Shown one piece after another: positions 11,501 to 20,734 of a stretch of DNA of 64,000 bases (position 1 is the stretch's first letter; every line of letters starts with the position of its first letter). The stretch is taken from positions 133,839 to 197,838 of the forward strand of contig CANNZV010001448.1 of NCBI GenBank assembly GCA_947561585.1, given 5' to 3'. Under the pieces are notes generated by a model. It was not told the origin of the DNA, searched no databases, and saw only the letters and a list, made by a program, of their open reading frames with translations. The stretch is from Caprella mutica (taxonomy: Eukaryota > Arthropoda > Malacostraca > Amphipoda > Caprellidae). The translations under genes and the position numbers were made by a program.

Positions 11501-14452
11501 GGCCCAGATTTGAACAACTCACTCAGATCTGTTCTTCTCCGTTTTAGAGAGAAACCTGTTGCGTTCATCGCAGACATAGAAGGTATGTTCTCAGTATTCA
11601 AAATACCCAATGAACAATCCAACTTCTTGAGATTTTACTGGTACCACCAAAATGATCCTGATCAAATTCTCACCGAATTCAGAGCACTGTACCACATCTT
11701 CGGTGCATGTTCTAGTCCAGCTGTCGCGAACTTTGCTCTGAAGTACACTACAACCACGCCTATCGCAGCAAACTATCCAAACGCACTGAACTTCATACGG
11801 AAAAACTTCTACGTGGATGACGGTGTACACAGTGTGGACACAGAAGCACAGGGGATCCTGGTACTATCAGAAGCTAAGAAATTACTCTCTCAATTCGGAA
11901 TTAGATTACACAAGATAATGTCCAACTCTAGTGAGGTGACCGAATCCTTTGACCCGTCTGAGCGAGCAGATGGAACACGTTCTCTCGAATTCCAGTCTGT
12001 TCTTTCCACCCGGACATTAGGAGTTAAATGGAACACCGCTAACGACTTTCTCATCATCGAAGTGAATGTCCCAGATAGAAAATTTACCAAGAGAGGAGTA
12101 TTAGCTACAGTTAATAGTCTCTACGATCCCCAAGGCATGGTGTGTCCCATATCTTTGGATGGAAAACTTATCATGATAAAGCTCATCACCCCAACTGAAT
12201 CCGATGACGCAAACTACCTGAAAGAATTAGGCTGGGATGACCCACTTCCAGACAAGTACCTAGAAGAATGGGTTCAGTGGAAATCTTCCCTCACCTCTTT
12301 GCGTGATATCAGCCTCCAGCGATGTTTTATCCTGCCCAACATCAAAGTGTCTTTTCAGGAATTGCATGTCTACAGTGATGCGTCAAGCACTGCAATTGGA
12401 TTCGTGGCTTACCTAAGAACAACTTACGATGATGGAAATATCTCTGTTGCATTTGTGATGGGAAATTCAAAACTTGCTCCAAAGAAACTCGTTTCAATTC
12501 CACGACTTGAGCTATGCGCTGCTCTCGAAGCTTCAGAAGCCGCAAATTGGATTTGTAATGAGCTGCAGAATCCTCTCGCCAAAGTATATTTCTACACTGA
12601 CAGTCTTGTAACATTGGGTTACATCAACAACGAGACAAGGAGATTTTCGAAATATGTGTCTAGACGAATTAACATCATACGACAATATACAGAGTGTGCT
12701 CAGTGGAATTTCATTCCGACAGCAAGTAATCCTGCGGATATCGCAAGTAGACCACAGACGTGCCAAAGTCTTAAAGAGTCACAGTGGTTTACAGGACCTC
12801 CAGAATTGAAGAATGGATTATTCTATCCTAACCCATCTTCTCATCTAAACCTACCCGAGGAAATGGAAGATATGACCTCCTGCAAAACAACGATTAGGGC
12901 AGTTTCTTTCGACACCCCTGTAAATCGTGCTCTGAACCGATCTTCATCATGGATTCGCCTTCTGAGGGTAATTCAGATCATGTGCAACCTACTCCACGTT
13001 CTTGACAAAACGCGTCAGAAGATGGGAAAGTTGCTAGCCCCTCGAAATCCCATGGTGACAGAAGAAAATTGCATCCTTATATGTATCACAGCCGCTCAAT
13101 CAGACTTCGCAGAAGAAATAAAAATCATACGTAAGAATCAAGAGCTTCCCGATTCAAATGAAATCTCAGAACTGTCTCCATTTGTTGATTCGAATGGGAT
13201 ATTGAGAGTTGGTGGAAGAATAGGCCGCTCTAAACTTCCCTTCTCTGCCAAACATCCTATTCTGCTCCCTGAACGGAATCCCTTATCTCAGCTGATAATA
13301 CAACATTATCATGAAAAGGTTGAACATCAAGGACGTCTTCTCACTCATGGTGCTATCAGACAGGCTGGTTTTCACATCCTCAACGGTAGGCGCCTGATAC
13401 GAACCTTCCTCAAAAACTGCGTCTTGTGTCAGAAACTTCGAGGTCCTACAATGAATCAACGGATGGCCGATCTTCCTCAAGATCGGATGGAACAAGTTCC
13501 ACCCTTCACGCACACTGGGATTGACGTATTTGGCCCTTTCTACATACACGACGGTATATCTACACGACGTAATTCATCCACTAAAAAGGTGTGGATCGTA
13601 ATCTTCTGTTGCCTAGTGAGCCGAGCTGTACATTGTGAGCTCGTCAACGGTTTGGACACATCGACTTTCATCAATTCGTTGAGACGCTTCGTGGCCCTAA
13701 GAGGAACATGCAAAACCATACGTTCTGATAACGGTACTAATTTCGTCTGTGCTAGAAAGCAGTTCGAGAAAATAGACCTATCACTCGTGAAAAGAAACCT
13801 CCAGGTGGCAGGATGCCAATGGATTCTTAACCCACCAGGAGCTAGTCACTTCGGAGGATGTTACGAGCGAAAAATTGGGAGCATCAGGAGAGTGCTGGAG
13901 AAATCGCTGTTTCTCTCTGGACCCAGAGGATTATCGAGAGATGAGTTTCTCACCTTCCTATGTGAAGCTTGTAGCATCGTCAACCAAACACCATTGTACG
14001 AAGTTTCTGATCATCCTGATGATCCATCCCCGATCACCCCACAGATGCTGCTCACTCTAAAAGAAGACGTCTGTGACACTGATCTCGAAGACTATTCACA
14101 AAAGGATCTGGTCTCCTACGGAAAATCAAGATGGAGACGAGTCCAGTATTTGGCAAACCAATTCTGGATTCGCTGGAAAGAAGATTATCTGTACGAATTG
14201 AAAAGGCGTCACAAGTGGCAGAAAAAGAGACCATGCGCCACCATAGGAGACATAGTACTTGTTTCTGAAAAGAACACCTCTCGCAACTTGTGGCCTACCG
14301 GAAAGATTGTGACCGTGAAAAGGAGTGAGGATGGTCTTGTTCGCTCTGCAGACATCTGGCTTCTCCGATCACCTGATGGTTCTTCTAAAACAGTTACAAG
14401 AGCCATTACCGATCTCATTATGTTAATACCTTCAGTTAATCACGATTGTTAA
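8513..14452 (+). CDS. BEL/Pao Gag-Pol polyprotein
   Basis: One open frame of 1979 residues; the more natural start is the second ATG at 8573 (MSLNSERR). Domains in order: Gag with a DUF1759-like region (about residues 310-460, FFDGTAYKFNSW); Cys/His knuckles (about 570-610); Pao-type aspartic protease region (about 665-800) with VDEQSTSSF where D-[ST]-G is usual; reverse transcriptase (about 970-1110) with YVDD; RNase H (about 1280-1410, YSDAS and YTDSL); integrase with an HHCC finger (about 1595-1645) and catalytic D, D, E at GIDVFGPF, RSDNGTNF and CYERKIG. All main catalytic motifs of RT, RNase H and integrase are present and there is no stop, so it may be active. The protease active site lacks the usual Gly. 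A 21-bp repeat array lies in Gag. Confidence 0.95.
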   Translation: MLTNSDCAFQSGSGKYIFCNMSLNSERRSGRTPQTQVRDLENITLSTLQDLRNVLSISPADYKNNSVALHKLAKDIKITRDVYFNASQKHTAKLSNIGSLAEAHEYRQQRSNNLTDVFEQITDINNMLRDLEIEEISNADIRSLHPGTSEHVLDYQEPNFRASTNSLFSDNDPTHRMDNAPPVMTNATPVMTNATPVMTNATPVMTNATPVMTNSTPVMTNSTPVITNATPVITNSTPVITNDTPVMTYATPVMTYATPVMTNAPTGSIVGSQGNFSAVPRCPLLNSSQPTQMNQESNASSDHLAQYLLKQDLLKNTIDFFDGTAYKFNSWMNQIQARISHLNLTPQEILHVLLSHSSGEPKKMIQEILAMNVIVDEDTVTEVWSMLLERHGSSYKAADQLRTKLMSFPTIRGSRSDMGSSLQKLYDLTRVVSSYMKKCPHLEDLNNPSGQAIIRGKLPDVILERWQTTGHAYETANNRNPPFPILVDFLKLVSREYSNGNYERPTASTTDSGRRTTRVLYTKDEETTEETPTLKYSDSKKIETCSLHPTAKHSLQDCKGFSKLPFHEKSNICRKEGRCFTCLGYHLMANCTTKVSCSFCSMAHCTAMHRNSSFKHDNNNVRGKFANKNQSTTQVLRTEIVNNNIQFKSCSKVLQVSLTMDDVPSRSLSCLAIVDEQSTSSFIDPKVVSFFGKQFPSTSYSLVTMNGFKSNMTGEIVSGLNIQGRNMNYSYKLPFVLTSSCIPNSKDEIATPHIVKAHPHIASFADRFINPDPNLDVLLLIGRDCGALMNTKCFGKKPPFVHKTSLGWSLVGETSSNSQKTYNRTLKTAVTFNENDHFEAVPCFETQIRNPDIFPTFQERPDDETEGLSREDARFLQIMKDNVSLTDEGNIVLPLPFRNNQPLPNNRIAVFNRTNNTLKNLKRNPAKLQECLKSMEKSLKEAHVEEVPPNQLETKVGCAWWLPIFAVEHKQKKKSRLVFDAAAQYKKTCLNHRLLSGPDLNNSLRSVLLRFREKPVAFIADIEGMFSVFKIPNEQSNFLRFYWYHQNDPDQILTEFRALYHIFGACSSPAVANFALKYTTTTPIAANYPNALNFIRKNFYVDDGVHSVDTEAQGILVLSEAKKLLSQFGIRLHKIMSNSSEVTESFDPSERADGTRSLEFQSVLSTRTLGVKWNTANDFLIIEVNVPDRKFTKRGVLATVNSLYDPQGMVCPISLDGKLIMIKLITPTESDDANYLKELGWDDPLPDKYLEEWVQWKSSLTSLRDISLQRCFILPNIKVSFQELHVYSDASSTAIGFVAYLRTTYDDGNISVAFVMGNSKLAPKKLVSIPRLELCAALEASEAANWICNELQNPLAKVYFYTDSLVTLGYINNETRRFSKYVSRRINIIRQYTECAQWNFIPTASNPADIASRPQTCQSLKESQWFTGPPELKNGLFYPNPSSHLNLPEEMEDMTSCKTTIRAVSFDTPVNRALNRSSSWIRLLRVIQIMCNLLHVLDKTRQKMGKLLAPRNPMVTEENCILICITAAQSDFAEEIKIIRKNQELPDSNEISELSPFVDSNGILRVGGRIGRSKLPFSAKHPILLPERNPLSQLIIQHYHEKVEHQGRLLTHGAIRQAGFHILNGRRLIRTFLKNCVLCQKLRGPTMNQRMADLPQDRMEQVPPFTHTGIDVFGPFYIHDGISTRRNSSTKKVWIVIFCCLVSRAVHCELVNGLDTSTFINSLRRFVALRGTCKTIRSDNGTNFVCARKQFEKIDLSLVKRNLQVAGCQWILNPPGASHFGGCYERKIGSIRRVLEKSLFLSGPRGLSRDEFLTFLCEACSIVNQTPLYEVSDHPDDPSPITPQMLLTLKEDVCDTDLEDYSQKDLVSYGKSRWRRVQYLANQFWIRWKEDYLYELKRRHKWQKKRPCATIGDIVLVSEKNTSRNLWPTGKIVTVKRSEDGLVRSADIWLLRSPDGSSKTVTRAITDLIMLIPSVNHDC
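9046..9303 (+). repeat. 21-bp coding minisatellite in BEL Gag
   Basis: Twelve 21-bp units encode (P/T)PV(M/I)T(N/Y)x heptads at about Gag residues 179-263. The first units are almost identical, and later ones show N/Y, M/I and A/S/D variants. Because 21 is a multiple of three, the repeat keeps the frame and also leaves long spurious open frames on the opposite strand. Confidence 0.95.
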
Positions 14453-15207
14453 TCTCTCATCTGCTAACCTGAGAGAAATGGGGAGTGTTGTGGAGGTTTC
14501 CACAATATTTAATTTAAATACATCAAACTTAATATTTGCATTTATGTTCCTAAGATTTTATTTGTGCATACTGTTTATCACTTAATTTATTCGCAAATTA
14601 TCATCTGAACTCATTATAACGTAGCCTAAGCCACTATACATTTCCCTTAGCATTTTTCTCAGTAGACTCATGACATTACCTACAAGAGGTTGTGCCGGTG
14701 TCTTTGAAAACTGAAATTAGGAGCTCCATAGTTGGTACGTTAATTGCATTAGGTATCAAATATTCATAATATTGTAACTAGATAATACTGGACTTAATAT
14801 TTCAAATTACAGCAGCCAGTATATGCTTTTGTTATTAGGTATTCTTTGTTACGTAGCACATATTTGATTACGTTTCATATTGTTTCAACTTTTGTAACCA
14901 GTAGTTGTTAAAAGGAATTTATATATCTTTAATAAGAAAACTTCCTTCATTTATTATTTATAACAATGCATTCATTACTATATTATATTACTTCTAAATG
15001 AATTAAACTACCTACCTATATATTTATTTAGCTGTGTTTAAACAATTTGAACTAAACTTTAGAACTTACTTGGTAACAACGTTCACGTTCAACTCAGCTT
15101 TGTTTTAGTTTTCTATTTTTGATATTATTTTTTCTTTTATTGATTGAATGAATTATTACAGATTTACGTTTGTAGAACACGAGGAACGAAAGTACAAGAT
15201 AGCATCT

Positions 15208-15545
15208 TGTTGAAATTTTAGTTAAATGTATTACACACTCGTTATATATTTAATGTTAACTTCCTGTTAGACTAGCTCAGCTATATTAAATTACCTATTG
15301 TTTCAATAACTAAGTATTACTTTTAATGAGAAACGGACATAAGGTCTAAAGTCGATCACACTTCCGTCGAGGGTTAAATACCCTGTCTTGTAGTTTCTGA
15401 AACTAGTCTGTCTTGAACATTACTCAGTGAGAGATGAGTTCCACTCATCTCTCCATAGACTTCTAATTGTATAACATATTTACTCTTTAAATAAACTCTA
15501 TGTCTTAACGTTGTTAACCCACTGTTATTTAACCTAATTCTAACA
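15208..15545 (+). repeat. Copia-like 5' LTR
   Basis: 338 bp, TGTTGAAATT...TTCTAACA, with AATAAA in its last 70 bases as a likely polyadenylation signal. Confidence 0.92.
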
Positions 15546-15561
15546 GGTTATGGGCCCAGTG
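15546..15561 (+). promoter_or_regulatory. Copia-type primer-binding site (half initiator tRNA-Met)
   Basis: GGTTATGGGCCCAG abuts the LTR. Its complement CTGGGCCCATAACC is the conserved anticodon stem-loop of animal initiator tRNA-Met, which copia uses as an internally cleaved primer. Confidence 0.85.
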
Positions 15562-15904
15562 AACGATAAGAGTTTATAAATCAAATTATGTTTAAACAAA
15601 TTAGAAGTTTATAATAGTAATAAAAACGAAGTGCTGTGAAAAAAGTGTTAACCTATATGAAACATATCACTCAAAACGCTTGCGTAAGCATATCGTATTC
15701 ACGCGCTAATGAGGTCAATTATAATGATTGCTCTAGCGAAAAATGCACTTGTGTTATAATATAATGATTTAGTACTTTTGCGGAAGAGGTGTCAAGAGAG
15801 GTCACAAATTACCTTTAAATCTGTGACCTTATCCTTTGGTAAACAGCCTTTCAACAAAAGGTTCTTGCGAACTAAGGCTGTGTTACTGTTCCAATTAAAT
15901 ATTA

Positions 15905-16912
15905 ATAATTATATTCAGTGAAGTTATTCTTATGAATTAGAATAATTTTAAAACATCAAACTCAGTTAAACAGTAAATCAATTTAACTGCTTTGGTTGTT
16001 TATGTTTGTTAAAGTATTGAATGATAGTAAATACTTATATTCAGTGCAGTTATTCTTATGAATTAGAATAATGTTAAAACATCAATTCAGTTAAACAGTA
16101 AATCAAGTTAACTGCTTTGGTTGTTTATTTTTGTTAAAGTATTGAATGATAGTAAATACTTATATTCAGTGCAGTTATTCTTATGAATTAGAATAATGTT
16201 AAAACATCAATTCAGTTAAACAGTAAATCAAGTTAACTGCTTTGGTTGTTTATTTTTGTTAAAGTATTGAATGATAGTAAATACTTATATTCAGTGCAGT
16301 TATTCTTATGAATTAGAATAATGTTAAAACATCAATTCAGTTAAACAGTAAATCAAGTTAACTGCTTTGGTTGTTTATTTTTGTTAAAGTATTGAATGAT
16401 AGTAAATACTTATATTCAGTGCAGTTATTCTTATGAATTAGAATAATGTTAAAACATCAATTCAGTTAAACAGTAAATCAAGTTAACTGCTTTGGTTGTT
16501 TATGTTTGTTAAAGTATTGAATGATAGTAAATACTTATATTCAGTGCAGTTATTCTTATGAATTAGAATAATGTTAAAACATCAATTCAGTTAAACAGTA
16601 AATCAAGTTAACTGCTTTGGTTGTTTATTTTTGTTAAAGTATTGAATGATAGTAAATACTTATATTCAGTGCAGTTATTCTTATGAATTAGAATAATGTT
16701 AAAACATCAATTCAGTTAAACAGTAAATCAAGTTAACTGCTTTGGTTGTTTATGTTTGTTAAAATATTGAATGATAGTAAATACTTATATTCAGTGAAGT
16801 TATTCTTATGAATTAGAATAATTTTAAAACATCAATTCAGTCAAACAGTAAATCAATTTAACTGGTTTGGTTGTTTATGTTTGTTAAGTATTGAAAGATA
16901 ATAAATACTTTG
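15905..16912 (+). repeat. 125-bp tandem array in copia-like element
   Basis: Eight head-to-tail copies, with the landmark TCAGTG(C/A)AGTTATTC at about 15915, 16041, 16166, 16291, 16416, 16541, 16666 and 16791. Middle copies are almost identical, outer ones more diverged. No coding capacity. Confidence 0.95.
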
Positions 16913-16919
16913 AAAAAAC

Positions 16920-17312
16920 ATGACTTCAAATAAGTTACCGGGGATTGTTCCCCTAGACGGAAACAGACATCAACAGGGCGATAACTCCAGCAGCAGTGGT
17001 TACGGTTCAGGGGGCTATGGGGATAACAGCTACTCATCCCAGAGCTACCCCAATCTGGATACACCCAGCAAGGAGGAGGATACGGTACTATGGACAGCAG
17101 CAGAATTACTATGCACAGCAGCAACAGACACCGCCAACCCAAATCTCTTACGGCAACTGGGGACAACAGGCACCGGGCGGTTGGAGTGCCGCAACCACTG
17201 GACAAGCTGCCGGTACTTGGAGTGGCTATGGACAACAAACCGGACAAACGCCCCAGCAAAGCTGAAGCAACTCCACGCAGGGTGGTGACTATGGGAACTA
17301 CAACTACAAGAA
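16920..17312 (+). pseudogene. hnRNP-like C-terminal Gly/Gln/Tyr-rich fragment captured in the copia-like element
   Basis: Three frames together encode one low-complexity protein tail. The first gives SSGYGSGGYGDNSYSSQSYP. The second gives SGYTQQGGGYG. The third gives YYGQQQNYYAQQQQTPPTQ and then GNWGQQAPGGW and TWSGYGQQTG. A TGA (17263-17265) comes before the final GGDYGNYNYKK and a TAA near 17310. Frame changes near 17052 and 17090 plus the stop show decay. Composition and the WGQQ/GYG/NYNYKK style match prion-like tails of insect hnRNP A/B-type RNA-binding proteins; the gene cannot be named. RNA-recognition domains are absent. The region is GC-richer than its surroundings and is followed by 3'UTR-like sequence, so transduction of a host mRNA end is likely. 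Confidence 0.65.
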
Positions 17313-18755
17313 GTAAAATAAGTAAAGACTTGTTTGTTTGTAAATAGCTACACAAGAAAGTGGTAGTGTTAAGTTGCTAAAATGACTTAGTTTAACTGAC
17401 ATTTAACTTACGCCATATTATAGTTCTATTCACAGTAAATAAATAACCTGATGTTAGTCTAGTGGTAGGTTTAGTTAACTTTCGCCTCTACGGTTCTTGC
17501 ACCGGTGTACAACTTGCTTCAGCATTTGTGAAGTGAATTCTCAAATTAATTGAAATTAGTTTTTTGGATAGTAGTTAGATAGAATTTTTATTGTTTTTTA
17601 ATGATCAGCAGATTAATCTTTGAATCGTAACAAAAACTACCGACACAGCATTTAATTATTATTTTAATTGATGACTCAGCATGTTTACTTAATAGAAGTA
17701 CGCGGTCTATTAGGTGAGCATATGAATTGAATACAGATGAATTGATATTCATACTGTGAATATTTGTGAATATTTAGAAGTGAATATTTAGAAATAAATA
17801 ATTTTTCATTTTGAAATACTAATTAGATTTTGATGATTAGAAAATTTTAGAGTCAAAATAAATTAGGAATTTGCAGGAATGAAATATTTTTAAATTAATA
17901 TACATAAATGAAATGGTTATATTTATAACTAATTTGCAGTAAAATATTAAACGAACTTTCAATTTTTCTGAAGAAAGAATTTAATAGTAAATTTTATTCA
18001 ATAAAATAATTAAAAAATAGAAATTCTATTTTTTAACGGAAGGATGTTAATTTTAATTGCATGATTATTAATCAATGTTAATTTTTACAAGTTAAATTGA
18101 AATAAAATAAGCAAGAATGTCACAATATGTTAAGTTCAGTTTTGATGTGTATTCATACTATTTTTTATGTTATATGTAAATTTGAAATAGTTTATACACA
18201 TAGTATATTTTCTTTTTGGATTTCTGAAGACTCTATTTTATATCGACATTCAGAAATAAAAAGAGGGGAAGAAAGGAATTATTTGAAATAGAATTAAACC
18301 ATTAATAAATGTTTAAAATTCTTGCAGTTATAGGTTTGATTTTTAATGTTATATGTAAGTTTGAAATATTTTATATACATAGTATATTTTCTTTTTGGAT
18401 TTCTGAAGACTCTATTTTATATCGACATTCAGAAATAAAAAGAGGGGAAGAAAGGAATTATTTGAAATAGAATTAAACCATTAATAAATGTTTAAAATTC
18501 TTGCAGTTATGATTGTTCAATTTGAATTTCAGAATTTTTCAATTTGAGTTTTAATGTTTTGAATTTAAGGATTGATTAAAATGAGATTTAGCTATGTCTT
18601 TAAATTTAGAATAATTCATTTCCTATGTAAATTGTTGTTCAGTGTTTTTTTTTTGGATCGTCTGACATATTCACTAAATCGTTGCCTATTGATAGATTTA
18701 CCAAATTTGTTAAATTAATAGGTATGAAAAATATATAATGTCGTGTGAGGAGGAT
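17313..18755 (+). other. AT-rich filler of the copia-like element, with a 163-bp duplication
   Basis: The first 200 bp may be the captured host 3' UTR. The rest is AT-rich with no gene. A 163-bp segment occurs twice, at 18169-18331 and 18348-18510, nearly identical. A purine-rich tract (GTGTGAGGAGGAT) precedes the 3' LTR. Confidence 0.6.
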
Positions 18756-19093
18756 TGTTGAAATTTTAGTTAAATGTATTACACACTCGTTATATATTTA
18801 ATGTTAACTTCCTGTTAGACTAGCTCAGCTATATTAAATTACCTATTGTTTCAATAACTAAGTATTACTTTTAATGAGAAACGGACATAAGGTCTAAAGT
18901 CGATCACACTTCCGTCGAGGGTTAAATACCCTGTCTTGTAGTTTCTGAAACTAGTCTGTCTTGAACATTACTCAGTGAGAGATGAGTTCCACTCATCTCT
19001 CCATAGACTTCTAATTGTATAACATATTTACTCTTTAAATAAACTCTATGTCTTAACGTTGTTAACCCACTGTTATTTAACCTAATTCTAACA
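18756..19093 (+). repeat. Copia-like 3' LTR
   Basis: 338 bp, identical to 15208-15545 as read by eye. Confidence 0.92.
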
Positions 19094-19224
19094 CATCTCA
19101 CTGGTTGTATGTTTCCCCCTCCATAACGGATAGCCGTTACACTAATCATTAATTTGAAAGTGTCTACCTTTCGGTGGTTGCTAAATGGAATAGTCATAAC
19201 ATTTTCTCTTTATTATTTGCTTCC

Positions 19225-19395
19225 ACCTGTGAAATTACTCAAACCATTTTACGATCATCTCTTCCTGAAAAGCCAATTTCCTTTCTAACTGCCTCTTCCA
19301 AGTCCCTTGTATTTTACTTCTTCTTTAAGTCATGCGATATACTCATCGATAAGGTTGAAGTAGACGTTAAACACTTGATATATTTATTAGCCCTA
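19225..19395 (+). repeat. Old, diverged copy of the R500 retroposon 3' end
   Basis: TTTCTAACTGCCTCTTCCAA ... CCCTTGTATTTTACTTC ... GAAGTAGACGTTAAAC lines up in order with the 3' part of the R500 family (compare 57530-57635). It is shared with copy B (about 39930-40100), so it is older than the duplication. An open frame across it is incidental. Confidence 0.5.
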
Positions 19396-20116
19396 TTCAC
19401 TACTTTCTGATTATTTTGTTTCTATCACACCATGTCTCGTACTCCTAAATCTATGTCCTACTAGTTCTTTCGCTCCTAATTAAAACCTTGTAGACCCTAT
19501 TTCCATTAGTGTATGTTAGTTATTTTCTTTGAATTCTATTCCGTTATTTACTAGGATGTTCATTTTGTCTCCTTTGTTCGCAGTTATTACTATCTACTTA
19601 TATTAACAATTGCAAAACATTTCATGCACATATTTTAATTCGTTCTAAAAAGTTTAAGCCCAATACCCAAAGTAAGTTTATCTGAAACTCTTATTTATTT
19701 CATATATAGTTTTAAATTTGATCCTATACCTAAATGTTTTAAATAACTAATTCCATTACCTAGATAAATATTTATGTATTTTTTGTCTGTCCTTGCAGAT
19801 CACTAATGAAGACTCAGTCACACGCACTTGTTTCACTGGGCAGTTAGTTTCGAGACAATAATTAATCTATATTTTCAATTTTTAGTTTTCAAATTTGAAT
19901 CAATTATCATGATTTCACATGTCAATATAAATTATTAGTGGTTGAATAGTATCCATGTAGTTTCACTTTTCCTTTTGATGTGCATTGTGTTGCTCTAGTA
20001 ATTTAATTAAAATATTAATATTTGTTGCTATGAAATTGATGGTTAAATTATGAAATAAAATTACACTCATGTGATTGCTCAGTTGATAGAAGTTTTTCAT
20101 AAATGCCTATTTACAG

Positions 20117-20232
20117 GGAGAAGTTCACACTGTCTAATCATTCAGTTGTTTGTACTGAGTGAAACTGCTGACCACTTCTATGAAGATATAATCCTTAGGG
20201 AAGGTCTCCATCTTGAAAATTATGGATTAGAG
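20117..20232 (+). pseudogene. THAP-domain exon 2, frameshifted, copy A
   Basis: Acceptor CCTATTTACAG, donor GAG|GTAAGA. It encodes the second half of a THAP finger: EKFTLSNHSVVC in one frame, then ADHFYEDIILREGLHLENYG in another. Together with exon 1 it rebuilds the order of a THAP domain, but the internal frame shift (also in copy B) makes it non-functional. Spliced to exon 3 the frame continues into VKKRVRLQKGAIPTIFPG, a stretch typical of the segment after THAP domains. Confidence 0.7.
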
Positions 20233-20734
20233 GTAAGAAATTTAAATGAAAAGTATTAAACTTTAGTTTCAATTTTAAATAATTCTTTTAATTTTGACTT
20301 AAAAAATTGTTGTATATAGTTGTACCAGTATGGGTGATATTAAAACAGAATCTAATTAATCATTTAATTTTAACTAATATTGTTGTTGCGAGTACATGAA
20401 TAGACGATAGTGGCTACAATTCTATCACTGCGAAAACGGGAAATGTTGCCGCATAACCCCTCACAGCACGAAAGATAGAGAATCCGCCCGGTCTCTGCAC
20501 ATGTACTGACCTACGCACTGATGTGGCTGTAAATTTAAAGGGAACGTTAGATTCAGTCAAACTAAATAGGTAATCGAGAGCTTTAGATTTAAATAAAGAA
20601 ATTCAGTTAAAAAAAATTAAATTACAAAGGACTTAGGAATTGAAGATTAAAATAGTTCGGTAGTGATAATTTCTAGATTAGCAGGTATATAGGTTTTATC
20701 AAATTAAACAAAGTAAGTATATGAAAAGGCACGA

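Larger units (their letters stand above)
15208..19093 (+). mobile_element. Non-autonomous copia-like LTR element nested in the BEL 3' LTR
   Basis: 3886 bp, flanked by a perfect 5-bp duplication CATCT (15203-15207, 19094-19098). The two 338-bp LTRs (15208-15545, 18756-19093) are identical as far as I can read. GGTTATGGGCCCAG directly after the 5' LTR is complementary to the anticodon arm of initiator tRNA-Met, the half-tRNA primer type known from Drosophila copia. There is no protease, RT or integrase frame: the interior holds a 125-bp tandem array, an hnRNP-like fragment and AT-rich filler. It must depend on a partner element in trans. Confidence 0.9.
7581..19141 (+). mobile_element. BEL/Pao LTR retrotransposon, intact coding, with a nested LTR element in its 3' LTR
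   Basis: LTRs start with TG and end with CA. The element is flanked by a perfect 5-bp duplication CTAAT (7576-7580 and 19142-19146). Copy B retains the empty site (GTGACTAATCATTAA near 39840), which proves post-duplication insertion. Excluding the nested element and its 5-bp duplication, both LTRs are 765 bp. I noticed only one clear difference (AAATAATT versus AAACAATT), so the insertion is young. The internal region has a single 1.96-1.98-k residue polyprotein frame. A purine-rich tract GAGAGAAATGGGGAG directly precedes the 3' LTR. Confidence 0.95.
14486..19141 (+). repeat. BEL/Pao 3' LTR, split by a nested element
   Basis: LTR sequence runs 14486-15207 and 19099-19141, interrupted by the copia-like element 15208-19093 and its CATCT duplication. 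The pieces sum to 765 bp, the same length as the 5' LTR. Confidence 0.95.

Noticed and set aside
16996..17265. 89-codon frame treated as an intact small Gln/Gly-rich gene
   Set aside because: The same protein style continues in two other frames on both sides and past its stop, so it is a piece of a decayed hnRNP-like tail.
19174..19410. 78-codon frame conserved in both duplicates (also 39869-40108)
   Set aside because: It overlaps a relic of the R500 retroposon, lies inside an intron, and conservation is explained by the recent duplication.
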